From Rickettsiales bacterium (GTDB taxonomy: Bacteria > Pseudomonadota > Alphaproteobacteria > Rickettsiales > UBA998), in the NCBI GenBank assembly GCA_019749855.1, contig JAIEPI010000055.1, positions 1 to 13,638 on the forward strand: a DNA stretch of 13,638 nt, given 5' to 3'. The notes beneath the pieces are model-generated. The model ran no database searches and had not been told where the DNA came from. It was given only the letters and a program-made list of their open reading frames with translations. Positions within the stretch are counted from its first letter, which is position 1. Each line of letters starts with the position of its first letter. The position numbers were made by a program, and so were the translations under genes. Below, in pieces: positions 6,387-12,868 of this stretch.

Positions 6387-7727
6387 TCATGCAGAGGTGC
6401 GCGCTTCGTCGCCGCGCCAGTGCGCGGTCTCGCCATGCAGGGATGCATCCAGACCCACATCCTCCATGTCACCCGACACACGAATCGGCATGAGGTAGCT
6501 AATCAGCTTAATCAACACATAGGTCACGACAAAGGCGTAAGAGGCCACGGCAACGGTGCCCACCAGATTCGCCACAAATAATTTGGTTTCACCTGTTATC
6601 ATCAGGCCTTGCACCGTGACGGCAGGGTTCACGGCACTGCTGGCAAACATTCCGGTCATGATCGAGCCCAGCACAGCACCGGTGCCATGACAGGCGAATA
6701 CATCGAGGGAATCATCCAGATGCGTCTTCGCCTTGATGTAATGCGCAAACATATTGCACACAACGCCGGTGATGGTGCACATCAGCATCCCCGCTTCGAT
6801 GCTCACAAATCCCGCCGCCGGAGTGATGGTCACCAAGCCAACGACGAGTCCGGTGGCGGCACCCACCGCTGAGGGTTTGCCGGTGCGAATCCAGTCCACC
6901 AGCATCCATGAGAGAAACGCCGCCGCGCCACCAATAAAGGTCAGCACAAACGCATGGGAGGCCAATGCACCCGCTGTCAGTGCTGATCCGGCATTAAAGC
7001 CGAACCAGCCAAACCATAGTAAGGCAGCACCGAGCATGATCATTGGCACGTTATTGGGCGGTGTGGGCAAATGATGGCTGATGCGCTTGCCAAACATGAT
7101 GGCGGCGATGAGTCCACCAAAGCCAGCCGTCACATGCACCACCAGACCGCCGGCAAAATCAAGCCCGCCCATGGTGGCAATCCAGCCGCCCGGGCCCCAC
7201 ACCCAATGCGCCACCGGTACATAGACAAACATGCTCCATAGGGCGAGCAGGAGCATCCACGCGCCAAAATTAACGCGCTCAGCAATGGAGCCTGTCATCA
7301 GTGCGGGGGTGATGATGGCAAACATCATCTGAAACGCCATGAAGGCCAGATGCGGTACTTGCGCCGCCGCATAGACTTGCGTGGTCAGGCCACGCAGCAT
7401 GATGAGCGTCGTGCCACCAATCCACTGATTGCCTTCGCTAAAGGCCAGGCTGTAGCCAATGATAATCCAAATCAGGCCTACCATGGCCAGCGCAACATAA
7501 TTCTGCAACAGTGTTGAGACAACGTTCTTGCGGCTCACCATGCCAGCATAGAAGAAAGCAAGCCCGGGTGTCATCAGCATCACAAGGGCAGAACACAGCA
7601 GGAGCCACGTGGTGTTGCCGCTGTCAATGATGGTTGCTGTTTCACTCGTCGCCAGTGCCGGAAAAGCAGCCAGACACAGTAAAAGTGCGCTGAAGTAAGG
7701 ACGCAGATGCAGCATATTTATCATCAC
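6387..7727 (-). CDS. amtB: Ammonium transporter AmtB
   Basis: This 446-residue Amt/Rh channel takes up ammonium through the inner membrane. A signal peptide (hydrophobic core near residues 12-22, then ALATSE) precedes eleven predicted helices, as in E. coli AmtB. The pore histidines are His198 (GGLVVHVTAG) and His347 (VFACHGTGA). Asp190 lies in DFAGG, and Phe136 (FQMMFAIITPAL) fits the phenylalanine gate. The cytoplasmic tail keeps the GlnK-binding pattern (MEDVGLDASLHGETAHW), so control by a PII protein is likely. No glnK adjoins it, unlike the usual glnK-amtB pair. In-frame ATGs at 7724 and 7715 are alternative starts with no clear winner by ribosome site. A candidate promoter lies at 7771-7800. 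It sits downstream of the MscS-type gene and upstream of gdx. Confidence 0.95.
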   Translation of the reverse strand: MMINMLHLRPYFSALLLCLAAFPALATSETATIIDSGNTTWLLLCSALVMLMTPGLAFFYAGMVSRKNVVSTLLQNYVALAMVGLIWIIIGYSLAFSEGNQWIGGTTLIMLRGLTTQVYAAAQVPHLAFMAFQMMFAIITPALMTGSIAERVNFGAWMLLLALWSMFVYVPVAHWVWGPGGWIATMGGLDFAGGLVVHVTAGFGGLIAAIMFGKRISHHLPTPPNNVPMIMLGAALLWFGWFGFNAGSALTAGALASHAFVLTFIGGAAAFLSWMLVDWIRTGKPSAVGAATGLVVGLVTITPAAGFVSIEAGMLMCTITGVVCNMFAHYIKAKTHLDDSLDVFACHGTGAVLGSIMTGMFASSAVNPAVTVQGLMITGETKLFVANLVGTVAVASYAFVVTYVLIKLISYLMPIRVSGDMEDVGLDASLHGETAHWRGDEARTSA

Positions 7728-7770
7728 TTATGTTGTTACGTGCCACATTGAGGCGGACGCGCAGGATGCT

Positions 7771-7800
7771 AGAATAGTTTTTTTTCTTACGCACCTGCAA
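7771..7800 (-). promoter_or_regulatory. Candidate promoter for amtB
   Basis: On the minus strand, TTGCAG (7800-7795) and TATTCT (7776-7771) are separated by 18 nt that include an A-run of eight. Transcription would start near 7764, leaving a leader of about 37 nt before the amtB ATG. The -35 matches four of six consensus positions and the -10 four of six. Confidence 0.3.
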
Positions 7801-7818
7801 AAAACAAAGGAAGATTGT

Positions 7819-8937
7819 TTAGTTTCCGTTTTGCGCAGGCTGCGTATCAGCCAAAGGCGCCTGACTTAACAAGTGGAAACTCGGTGTGGCGGTAATGAAA
7901 TCAGAGCCTTCTTCGCGCACAATATCCATGATTTGCAATAAAATCTGCTCACGTGTTTGCAGAAATACTTTATTTTCTCTGGTCGTGACATAGGCGTATA
8001 TTTCCAGCTCCAAAGCGCTGCTGCCAAACTGCACCAGCCGAATATAGGGATCCTTTTTATCAATCAATGGATGGGATAGTAATAGTTCCGTGACACGTTC
8101 CAAAACACGACTCAGTTGTGCACTGGTTGTATCGTAGCGTAACAAAAGCATGGTCTTGAAAAGCATTTTCTCACGCTCAGCAAAATTCTCCAGCTGCATC
8201 TGTGAAAATTCACTGTTTGGTATGCTGACGATGGTATGCTCAGGTGTGCGTATGCGTGCAGAACGCAAACCAATATCTTCCACCGTGCCGGTTTTATTGT
8301 CGCCAAATCGGCAGTAATCACCCACGCGAACCGGTTGGTCGAGAATGAGCATGATGCCGCCAAAAAGATTCTCCATGCTCTTTTGACTGGCCAGCGCAAT
8401 CGCGATACCACCCACGCCCAAACCGGCCAGCAGCGCTGCAACGTTGAATCCCAGATTCTGCAGTAAGAAAAGAACAGCTAAAAGTGCCACAGTGATTTTT
8501 AAGAAACGTTGCAGCAGCGGAAGAATCGCCAGTGCCGCACGCTTATTTTTTCGCTGCAAAGTGCGCTCCAAACGCTCGGTCAGCAGCGATGACATGCCAA
8601 AGAAAAGCCAGGCAATAGCAAAGGTGGAGACGAACAATGCGCCGAGGTCACTGTAGCCACGTAGCTGTTTGGAGAGAGGAAAAAACTGTTTTCCAGCATT
8701 AAATATTGCCAGTGCAGCCAGTAATTCCAGCGGATGCAGTAACACAAGCACTGTCTGCTTTGCATTTTCTCGACGTCTGAACAGCATACGCACCAGCGCA
8801 TCACTGATGCGCCCTAGCACGTAGGTGATGCTGTAGGCAGTGACAAACAGGATGGGCAACACCACCCACACCCATAGCGGTGTGGCATGCCATTTCAGTA
8901 AGGCCCAGGCTGGCAGGAGATCAAGGATTGGCTGCAT
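7819..8937 (-). CDS. MscS family mechanosensitive ion channel
   Basis: This 372-residue protein would open under membrane tension to release solutes on osmotic downshock. Four hydrophobic segments near residues 21-42, 62-82, 98-118 and 140-162 precede the pore helix at about 165-190. The pore helix has the MscS pattern of alternating Gly and Ala (NVAALLAGLGVGGIAIALA, then QKSMENLFGG). The beta domain follows: ILDQPVRVGDYCRF, GTVEDIGLRSARIRT and the family SIPNSEFS. An alpha/beta C-terminal domain ends near residue 355 with a short Pro/Gln/Asn tail. It is longer than E. coli MscS at the N-terminus, with an extra helix or two, as in many proteobacterial paralogues. The start at 8937 lacks a good ribosome site. 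The gene sits between a TauE/SafE transporter and amtB on the same strand, with no tight coupling. Confidence 0.93.
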   Translation of the reverse strand: MQPILDLLPAWALLKWHATPLWVWVVLPILFVTAYSITYVLGRISDALVRMLFRRRENAKQTVLVLLHPLELLAALAIFNAGKQFFPLSKQLRGYSDLGALFVSTFAIAWLFFGMSSLLTERLERTLQRKNKRAALAILPLLQRFLKITVALLAVLFLLQNLGFNVAALLAGLGVGGIAIALASQKSMENLFGGIMLILDQPVRVGDYCRFGDNKTGTVEDIGLRSARIRTPEHTIVSIPNSEFSQMQLENFAEREKMLFKTMLLLRYDTTSAQLSRVLERVTELLLSHPLIDKKDPYIRLVQFGSSALELEIYAYVTTRENKVFLQTREQILLQIMDIVREEGSDFITATPSFHLLSQAPLADTQPAQNGN

Positions 8938-9011
8938 AGGCTTGCTTATGACATGCAGGGGTAAAAAAATCTAGTCTGATAGAGGACGCGTTACACACGC
9001 TGTAATGCTTC

Positions 9012-9032
9012 AGTGCCTACATGCAAGGCACT
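9012..9032 (-). other. Hairpin at the end of the TauE/SafE-type gene
   Basis: AGTGCCT (9012-9018) and AGGCACT (9026-9032) form a perfect seven-pair stem with a 7-nt loop, overlapping the last base of the transporter stop codon at 9032-9034. No T-run follows in the minus-strand direction. It may mark a transcript end or processing point between this gene and the MscS-type gene rather than an intrinsic terminator. Confidence 0.4.
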
Positions 9033-9808
9033 CAGAGATAATACTGATAAAAGAAGAGAGTCGTCATTGCACTGCCGAGCGTTATGACAAAACGGCGCAA
9101 GTAATGTTGTGGAATACGCATGGCAAAGCGTGCGCCACCATAACCGCCGAGCACTCCGCCTGCCAGCATAACGATTGCGGCAGGCCAGTACACCACGCCA
9201 CTGACTAAAAATGTGAGGACGGCGGACGCATTCATCGCACTGGTGAGGGCTGTTTTCAGTGCATTCATGCGGTGAATATCCTGCATGCCCAATACATGCA
9301 GCATGGCAAGTGTCAGGATGCCAATGCCTGCACCAAAATAGCCGCCATAAATGGCAATCAAGCATTGTAGAATCAGTGATAAGCCCCAGCGGCAGCGTTG
9401 ATGATGCTCGCCGGCGACCTGAGCAAACGCCGCCGCTAATTTTTTTCCGTAGGCGAATAAAAGGGTGGCGATCAGTAGCAGCCACGGGATCAGATACTCA
9501 AACGTGGTCTGCGGTGTTCGCAGCAATAACAGTGCGCCCAACCAGCCGCCCAGTAAAGCAATCAGGATCATCCACGGCAAGTGGCGGGTATTTTCCACTA
9601 ATTCTCGCCGGTAAGCAAACAGACTGGCCAGCGATCCGGGCCATACTGCAAGGGTACAGGTGGCGTTCGCCGCTATGGGGGGCACTCCGGTAAATAACAA
9701 GATTGGGAACGCGAAAAACGTTCCTCCGCCCGCGACCGCATTCAGCGCCGTGGCAAAACCAGCCGCAGTAAAAAGCAGCAACGAATCTGTCAGTGGCAGC
9801 ATGATCAT
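9032..9808 (-). CDS. TauE/SafE (TSUP) family membrane transporter
   Basis: This 258-residue protein has the TSUP pattern: two related halves, each starting with a Gly/Asn-rich helix. The first half has ALNAVAGGGTFFAFPILL followed by GVPPIAANATCTLAVWPGSL. The second has IAIYGGYFGAGIGILTLAML followed by NALKTALTSAMNASA. Seven to eight hydrophobic helices are visible. Members move small organic or inorganic sulfur anions such as sulfite or sulfoacetate across the inner membrane, but the substrate here cannot be read from sequence, and no sulfur-metabolism gene adjoins it. An ATG at 9802 (third codon) is an alternative start. The gene begins 39 nt after the folD stop codon on the same strand and may share its transcript. 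A small hairpin lies just before the start. Confidence 0.9.
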   Translation of the reverse strand: MIMLPLTDSLLLFTAAGFATALNAVAGGGTFFAFPILLFTGVPPIAANATCTLAVWPGSLASLFAYRRELVENTRHLPWMILIALLGGWLGALLLLRTPQTTFEYLIPWLLLIATLLFAYGKKLAAAFAQVAGEHHQRCRWGLSLILQCLIAIYGGYFGAGIGILTLAMLHVLGMQDIHRMNALKTALTSAMNASAVLTFLVSGVVYWPAAIVMLAGGVLGGYGGARFAMRIPQHYLRRFVITLGSAMTTLFFYQYYL

Positions 9809-9811
9809 TGG

Positions 9812-9827
9812 CTCAGTGTGTACTGAG
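9812..9827 (-). other. Short hairpin just before the TauE/SafE-type start
   Basis: CTCAGT (9812-9817) and ACTGAG (9822-9827) form a perfect six-pair stem with a four-base loop, ending 3 nt upstream of the ATG at 9808. It occupies the place where a ribosome site is expected. It may damp translation or mark an mRNA processing point between folD and this gene. Confidence 0.35.
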
Positions 9828-9847
9828 TGTGCGCGCCAATCATCGCG

Positions 9848-10768
9848 TTATTCATGATAGGAAAATTCAAAGGGAAGGCCATGTTGCATGCAGGCGGCTT
9901 TCAGCGTGTTGTGCAAGAGACAGGCAATCGTCATCGGGCCCACGCCGCCTGGAACGGGGGTAATGCCCGCCGCCACTTCCAGTGCCTCCGTGTAGGCCAC
10001 ATCACCGACCAGCCGCGAACTGCCATTAGGCAGCGAGATGCGATTAATGCCCACATCAATGACGGTGGCCCCAGGCTTAATCCATCCTGCCTCGACCATT
10101 TCTGGGCGGCCAACGGCAGCAATCAAAATATCGGCGCGCCGCGTTTCCTCTTTGATGTAGCGTGATTTTGAATGCACCATCGTCACCGTGCAATTTTCAC
10201 GCAGCAACAGGGCGGCCATGGGCTTTCCGACAATGTTGGAGCGACCAATCACTACCGCGTGCATACCGGTGAGATCCCCCAATCGCTGCTTCAGCAGGAT
10301 GAGGCAACCGAGCGGCGTGCAGGGAATCAGGGCTTCTTCACCGATGCTGAGTCTGCCGGCATTAATGGGATGAAAACCATCAACGTCCTTGCGTGGATCG
10401 ATCGCCTCAATGACGAGCCGTTCATCGCTCGCTCTAGGCAGCGGCAACTGCACCAGAATACCGTGCACGGCAGCATCGGCATTCAATGTTTCCACTTTGG
10501 CGAGTAGTTGCTCTGTTGAGGTATCTGCGGGTAAATCATGGTGAAAAGAGTGCATGCCGACTTCTGCCGCCATCTTTTCCTTGTTTTTGACATAAACCTG
10601 ACTGGCCGCATGGTCGCCAACCAGCACCACGGCCAATCCTGGAGTAACACCATGACGCTCACGTAACTGGGAAACCTGCGTTGCAATCTTCAGGCGCAAG
10701 GCAGCGGCGGCGGCTTTGCCATCAATCATCTGGCTGGCGACGTGATCCTGAATTTCGCTAAGTTCCAT
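9848..10768 (-). CDS. folD: Bifunctional methylenetetrahydrofolate dehydrogenase / methenyltetrahydrofolate cyclohydrolase FolD
   Basis: FolD interconverts 5,10-methylene- and 10-formyl-tetrahydrofolate using NADP in the cytoplasm, supplying one-carbon units for purines and initiator tRNA. In numbering from 10768 the catalytic pair is Tyr59 and Lys63 (SQVYVKNKEK). Gln107 lies in GILVQLPLP, and Asp130 in RKDVDGFHPINAGRL. The nucleotide-binding domain has PCTPLG and VIGRSNIVGKPMAALLL, and the C-terminus has TPVPGGVGPMTIACLL. The length, 306 residues, is slightly above the usual 280-300 because of a short N-terminal lead. The ATG at 10768 is preferred because GAGG lies 6 nt upstream. The in-frame ATG at 10780 overlaps that site and has no Shine-Dalgarno of its own. 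It heads the minus-strand run of five genes. Confidence 0.95.
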   Translation of the reverse strand: MELSEIQDHVASQMIDGKAAAAALRLKIATQVSQLRERHGVTPGLAVVLVGDHAASQVYVKNKEKMAAEVGMHSFHHDLPADTSTEQLLAKVETLNADAAVHGILVQLPLPRASDERLVIEAIDPRKDVDGFHPINAGRLSIGEEALIPCTPLGCLILLKQRLGDLTGMHAVVIGRSNIVGKPMAALLLRENCTVTMVHSKSRYIKEETRRADILIAAVGRPEMVEAGWIKPGATVIDVGINRISLPNGSSRLVGDVAYTEALEVAAGITPVPGGVGPMTIACLLHNTLKAACMQHGLPFEFSYHE

Positions 10769-10832
10769 CTTCACCCTCATTTTGAGCGATCATTAGCGCC
10801 AGCACAGTGCCAAGGCAAGCTATGATACTGAG

Positions 10833-10867
10833 TTTTTGACACGAATTTTCACATGATTGTCACAAAA
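10833..10867. promoter_or_regulatory. Candidate operator in the folD/HD-gene divergent region
   Basis: TTTTTGACA (10833-10841) and TGTCACAAAA (10858-10867) are an imperfect inverted repeat with 16 nt between the arms, in the 151-nt gap between two divergent genes. The left arm contains a consensus -35 hexamer (TTGACA at 10836-10841) reading towards the HD gene, but no convincing -10 lies at the right distance. On the minus strand TATCAT (10827-10822) could be a -10 for folD. Confidence 0.3.
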
Positions 10868-10919
10868 CTTATCCAAAAAAAGCTGGATTCATACTTTATT
10901 AACCTTTATGTAAGTGCCC

Positions 10920-11750
10920 ATGACACCTCAGTATTTAAATATCTATCAGCCGCCGCCGATTAAATCGCCGCCGGTTTTGGTCGCGTTAAACATCGCCCAG
11001 CATGCGCATCGTTTGGAGATACGCCGTAAGCCGATTGATGGCGTTCAGGTGGCCTATGTGGGTCATCCGATTCTGGCCTATAAAATTCTCAAAGCGTATG
11101 GCGAGACAGATACGGCTACTCTGATGGCTGCTTTGTTGCATGATGCTGTTGAGACCGTTGCTGACAAGGCGCAGGCTGGCCCGTATGCTGGTAAGCCTGA
11201 GGTGCTGAGGGCGGCATTATTACATGAGTTGCCCAATAACGAGGCATTGATTGACGAAGTGATGGCATTAGTGCACGAACTCACGCCCAAACCTGTTCGC
11301 ACGAACAAAATAACGTCGCAGCAAATGGAAGCGATGCAATACTCCTCCAAAGCGGCGCTTATCAAAATGGCGGATCATGCAGCGAGTCTGCTGGATGATC
11401 TCTGTGTGCCGCCTGACGATAGCCATGAAAAACGGGGTGATTTTTTTGAACGTACACGTACGGTGGCTAATCTGGCGTCGCAAAATATTCAAACTAAGCT
11501 CGCTTTTTCTGACCCATTAGCTTTGAGAGCCGGTGATTTGCGCCACCTGATATTCGATCTGACCGACGGATCACGTCATATCCTTGACGTAGCCGACACT
11601 GCCCGCCGTGAAGAGAGGAGATTGGCAATGATTCTTGGAATCATCAGGAAACAGCCTTCACTGGTTTCAGCCGTGCCCTTAACAACAGCGCTTACGGAAG
11701 CTCACATTGCCGGCCATACTATGCCACTAAGCCAACTGGGCAGAAAGTAA
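10920..11750 (+). CDS. Stand-alone HD-domain protein of the SpoT/MESH1 (p)ppGpp hydrolase type
   Basis: Residues 20-165 of this 276-residue protein follow the hydrolase domain of SpoT and MESH1. Landmarks are AHRLEIRRKPIDG, YVGHPILAYKILKAYG, TLMAALLHDAVET, DEVMALVHELTPK and KMADHAASLLDDL. The metal ligands are present at His49, His74-Asp75 and Asp152. However, the Glu-Asp pair after the HD motif reads Glu78-Thr79, and the Asn expected four residues after the last Asp is Ser156. Hydrolase activity is therefore uncertain. No synthetase, TGS or ACT domain follows, and residues 180-276 match nothing I know. The ATG at 10920 is preferred over a GTG at 10914; both have weak ribosome sites. Divergent from folD. 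Cytoplasmic. A role in (p)ppGpp or related nucleotide turnover is inference from fold. Confidence 0.85.
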   Translation: MTPQYLNIYQPPPIKSPPVLVALNIAQHAHRLEIRRKPIDGVQVAYVGHPILAYKILKAYGETDTATLMAALLHDAVETVADKAQAGPYAGKPEVLRAALLHELPNNEALIDEVMALVHELTPKPVRTNKITSQQMEAMQYSSKAALIKMADHAASLLDDLCVPPDDSHEKRGDFFERTRTVANLASQNIQTKLAFSDPLALRAGDLRHLIFDLTDGSRHILDVADTARREERRLAMILGIIRKQPSLVSAVPLTTALTEAHIAGHTMPLSQLGRK

Positions 11751-11755
11751 ATTTA

Positions 11756-11784
11756 TTGACAGATGGTTGCGCGCAGAGTAAGCA
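11756..11784 (+). promoter_or_regulatory. Candidate promoter upstream of the receiver gene
   Basis: A consensus TTGACA at 11756-11761 is followed after 17 nt by TAAGCA at 11779-11784, which matches only three of six positions. It would give a leader of about 120 nt. That leader contains an AT-rich hairpin (ATTTAT at 11807-11812 pairing with ATAAAT at 11819-11824, then CTTTT), which could be a weak terminator or spacer. Confidence 0.25.
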
Positions 11785-11912
11785 GTGATCCTCATATATT
11801 TTTGAAATTTATGTATTAATAAATCTTTTGTGGCTCTTTGGCATGTTTGTTGGCCTATCCTTTCCTGCGTAGTATTTTCTCTCCACTCCCTCGCACGTAC
11901 AAGGCCTGATTT

Positions 11913-12386
11913 ATGATACACAAATTCCCTCTACACGCGCTAATTCCTTTTGATAAATTATTAAATGCTGACTCGCCACCGCCGGATTCCGCGCGCTCTG
12001 AGAAGCTTCAGGTGCTGATCGTCGATGATAATGAGGCCTGTGCGAAAACGATGGGATGGACTGTGGAAATGATGGGGCATGAGCCGCATCTTGCGAATGA
12101 CGCCCTCAATGCACTGGCGTTAGCGGAGAAGATACAACCGGATGTGATGATGCTCGATATTTCATTGCCCGGAATGAATGGGTATGAATTATGCCATGCC
12201 ATCCGCAGACACGAAACATTAAGGCATTGCACACTAATCGCACAAACCGGCTGGTCAGGCTCGGAGTATCAAGCTCTCTCCATGGAAGAGGGCTTTAACT
12301 ATCACATGGTTAAGCCAGTGAATCTTGAAGAACTCGAGCGGGTACTATCCCTGTGCAAGCTTCGTTTCATGGCAGATGCAGCGTAA
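11913..12386 (+). CDS. Single-domain response regulator (CheY-like receiver)
   Basis: This 157-residue protein has one receiver domain (about residues 32-150) and no output domain. Key residues are visible. The acidic pair is Asp38-Asp39 (VLIVDDNE), and the phospho-acceptor is Asp82 (MMLDISLPGMNGYE). The signalling threonine is Thr112 (AQTGWSG), and the lysine is Lys134 (YHMVKPVN). The TGW and GFNYHMVKPV patterns are typical of receivers attached to hybrid histidine kinases. A 30-residue proline-containing lead precedes the domain and is unusual for a CheY. The ATG at 11913 follows AAGG at 11901-11904, 8 nt away. No histidine kinase gene is in the window, so its partner is elsewhere. It probably acts in a phosphorelay or through protein contacts. 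Confidence 0.92.
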   Translation: MIHKFPLHALIPFDKLLNADSPPPDSARSEKLQVLIVDDNEACAKTMGWTVEMMGHEPHLANDALNALALAEKIQPDVMMLDISLPGMNGYELCHAIRRHETLRHCTLIAQTGWSGSEYQALSMEEGFNYHMVKPVNLEELERVLSLCKLRFMADAA

Positions 12387-12424
12387 GTCTGCTTGTACGG
12401 CAACGTATAGTCATTTAAGACAAA

Positions 12425-12441
12425 GGGCCTTAAGGTGGCCC
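12425..12441 (+). promoter_or_regulatory. Ribosome-site hairpin before the phasin-like gene
   Basis: GGGCC (12425-12429) and GGCCC (12437-12441) pair as five G-C pairs with a 7-nt loop. The loop holds AAGG, the core of the Shine-Dalgarno that sets the ATG at 12444. The ribosome site would be exposed in the loop but constrained, so the hairpin could tune translation. An alternative CCTTAAGG palindrome overlaps it. Confidence 0.4.
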
Positions 12442-12443
12442 AT

Positions 12444-12812
12444 ATGAAAAAAACAAAACACTGGCCGATGATCTCCCCTCTGGATGCCATGTGGCAATGG
12501 CAAAGCTTTATCATGGAGAGCGTGCGCTTTTCACTGAGTTTGAATGAAGTCATGAGTGCCCGAGGGTTAATGATGTTCGCTGCCATGGCGGGTGAAACTC
12601 GGGATCTTGATGAATTGAATGATATGGTTGCTGAAAAGTTCGCGGTGCTGCCAGAGATTGGCGCGGCCATGATGAAAGAAGGGATGCGTTTTGTGACATC
12701 CGGACGCACCGAAGTGAGTGAGGCGGATGTGATCGCCTGGCAGGAAGCGATTTCAGCGCCCGTGCAAAAGCGGGTCTATGCTAACGCGAAACGGCTTCGC
12801 AGACGCAAGTAA
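12444..12812 (+). CDS. Short helical protein of unknown function, phasin-like
   Basis: I do not recognise this 122-residue protein with certainty. It is almost wholly helix-forming, with tryptophans near the start (MWQWQSFIMESVRFSLSLNEVM), a central acidic helix (DLDELNDMVAEKF) and a basic C-terminus ending KRLRRRK. The order of an aromatic W-x-W helix, amphipathic helices and a charged tail is reminiscent of phasins, the proteins that coat polyhydroxyalkanoate granules. No PHA synthesis gene is present to support that. The lysine/arginine-rich end could instead bind nucleic acid. The ATG at 12444 is chosen over a GTG at 12435 because AAGGTGG (12432-12438) is well placed before it. It lies 57 nt after the receiver gene and 56 nt before the ABC-F gene, all on the same strand. 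Confidence 0.75.
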   Translation: MKKTKHWPMISPLDAMWQWQSFIMESVRFSLSLNEVMSARGLMMFAAMAGETRDLDELNDMVAEKFAVLPEIGAAMMKEGMRFVTSGRTEVSEADVIAWQEAISAPVQKRVYANAKRLRRRK

Positions 12813-12868
12813 TCTCCTCGCCATGACGGTTTTCTTGCTCCCTCCACGGTTTCCCGCTACAAGGCCGC

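Noticed and set aside
7728..7750. Sigma-54 promoter before amtB
   Set aside because: TGGCACG occurs on the minus strand, but the -12 element is missing (CA in place of GC), and the site is too close to the start codon.
10869..10877. DnaA box (TTATCCAAA)
   Set aside because: A single near-match without a cluster, AT-rich unwinding region or replication genes gives no case for an origin.
11838..11855. Sigma-54 promoter before the receiver gene
   Set aside because: TTGGCATG and TTGG have the right spacing, but the essential GC of the -12 element is GG, so the match is likely accidental.
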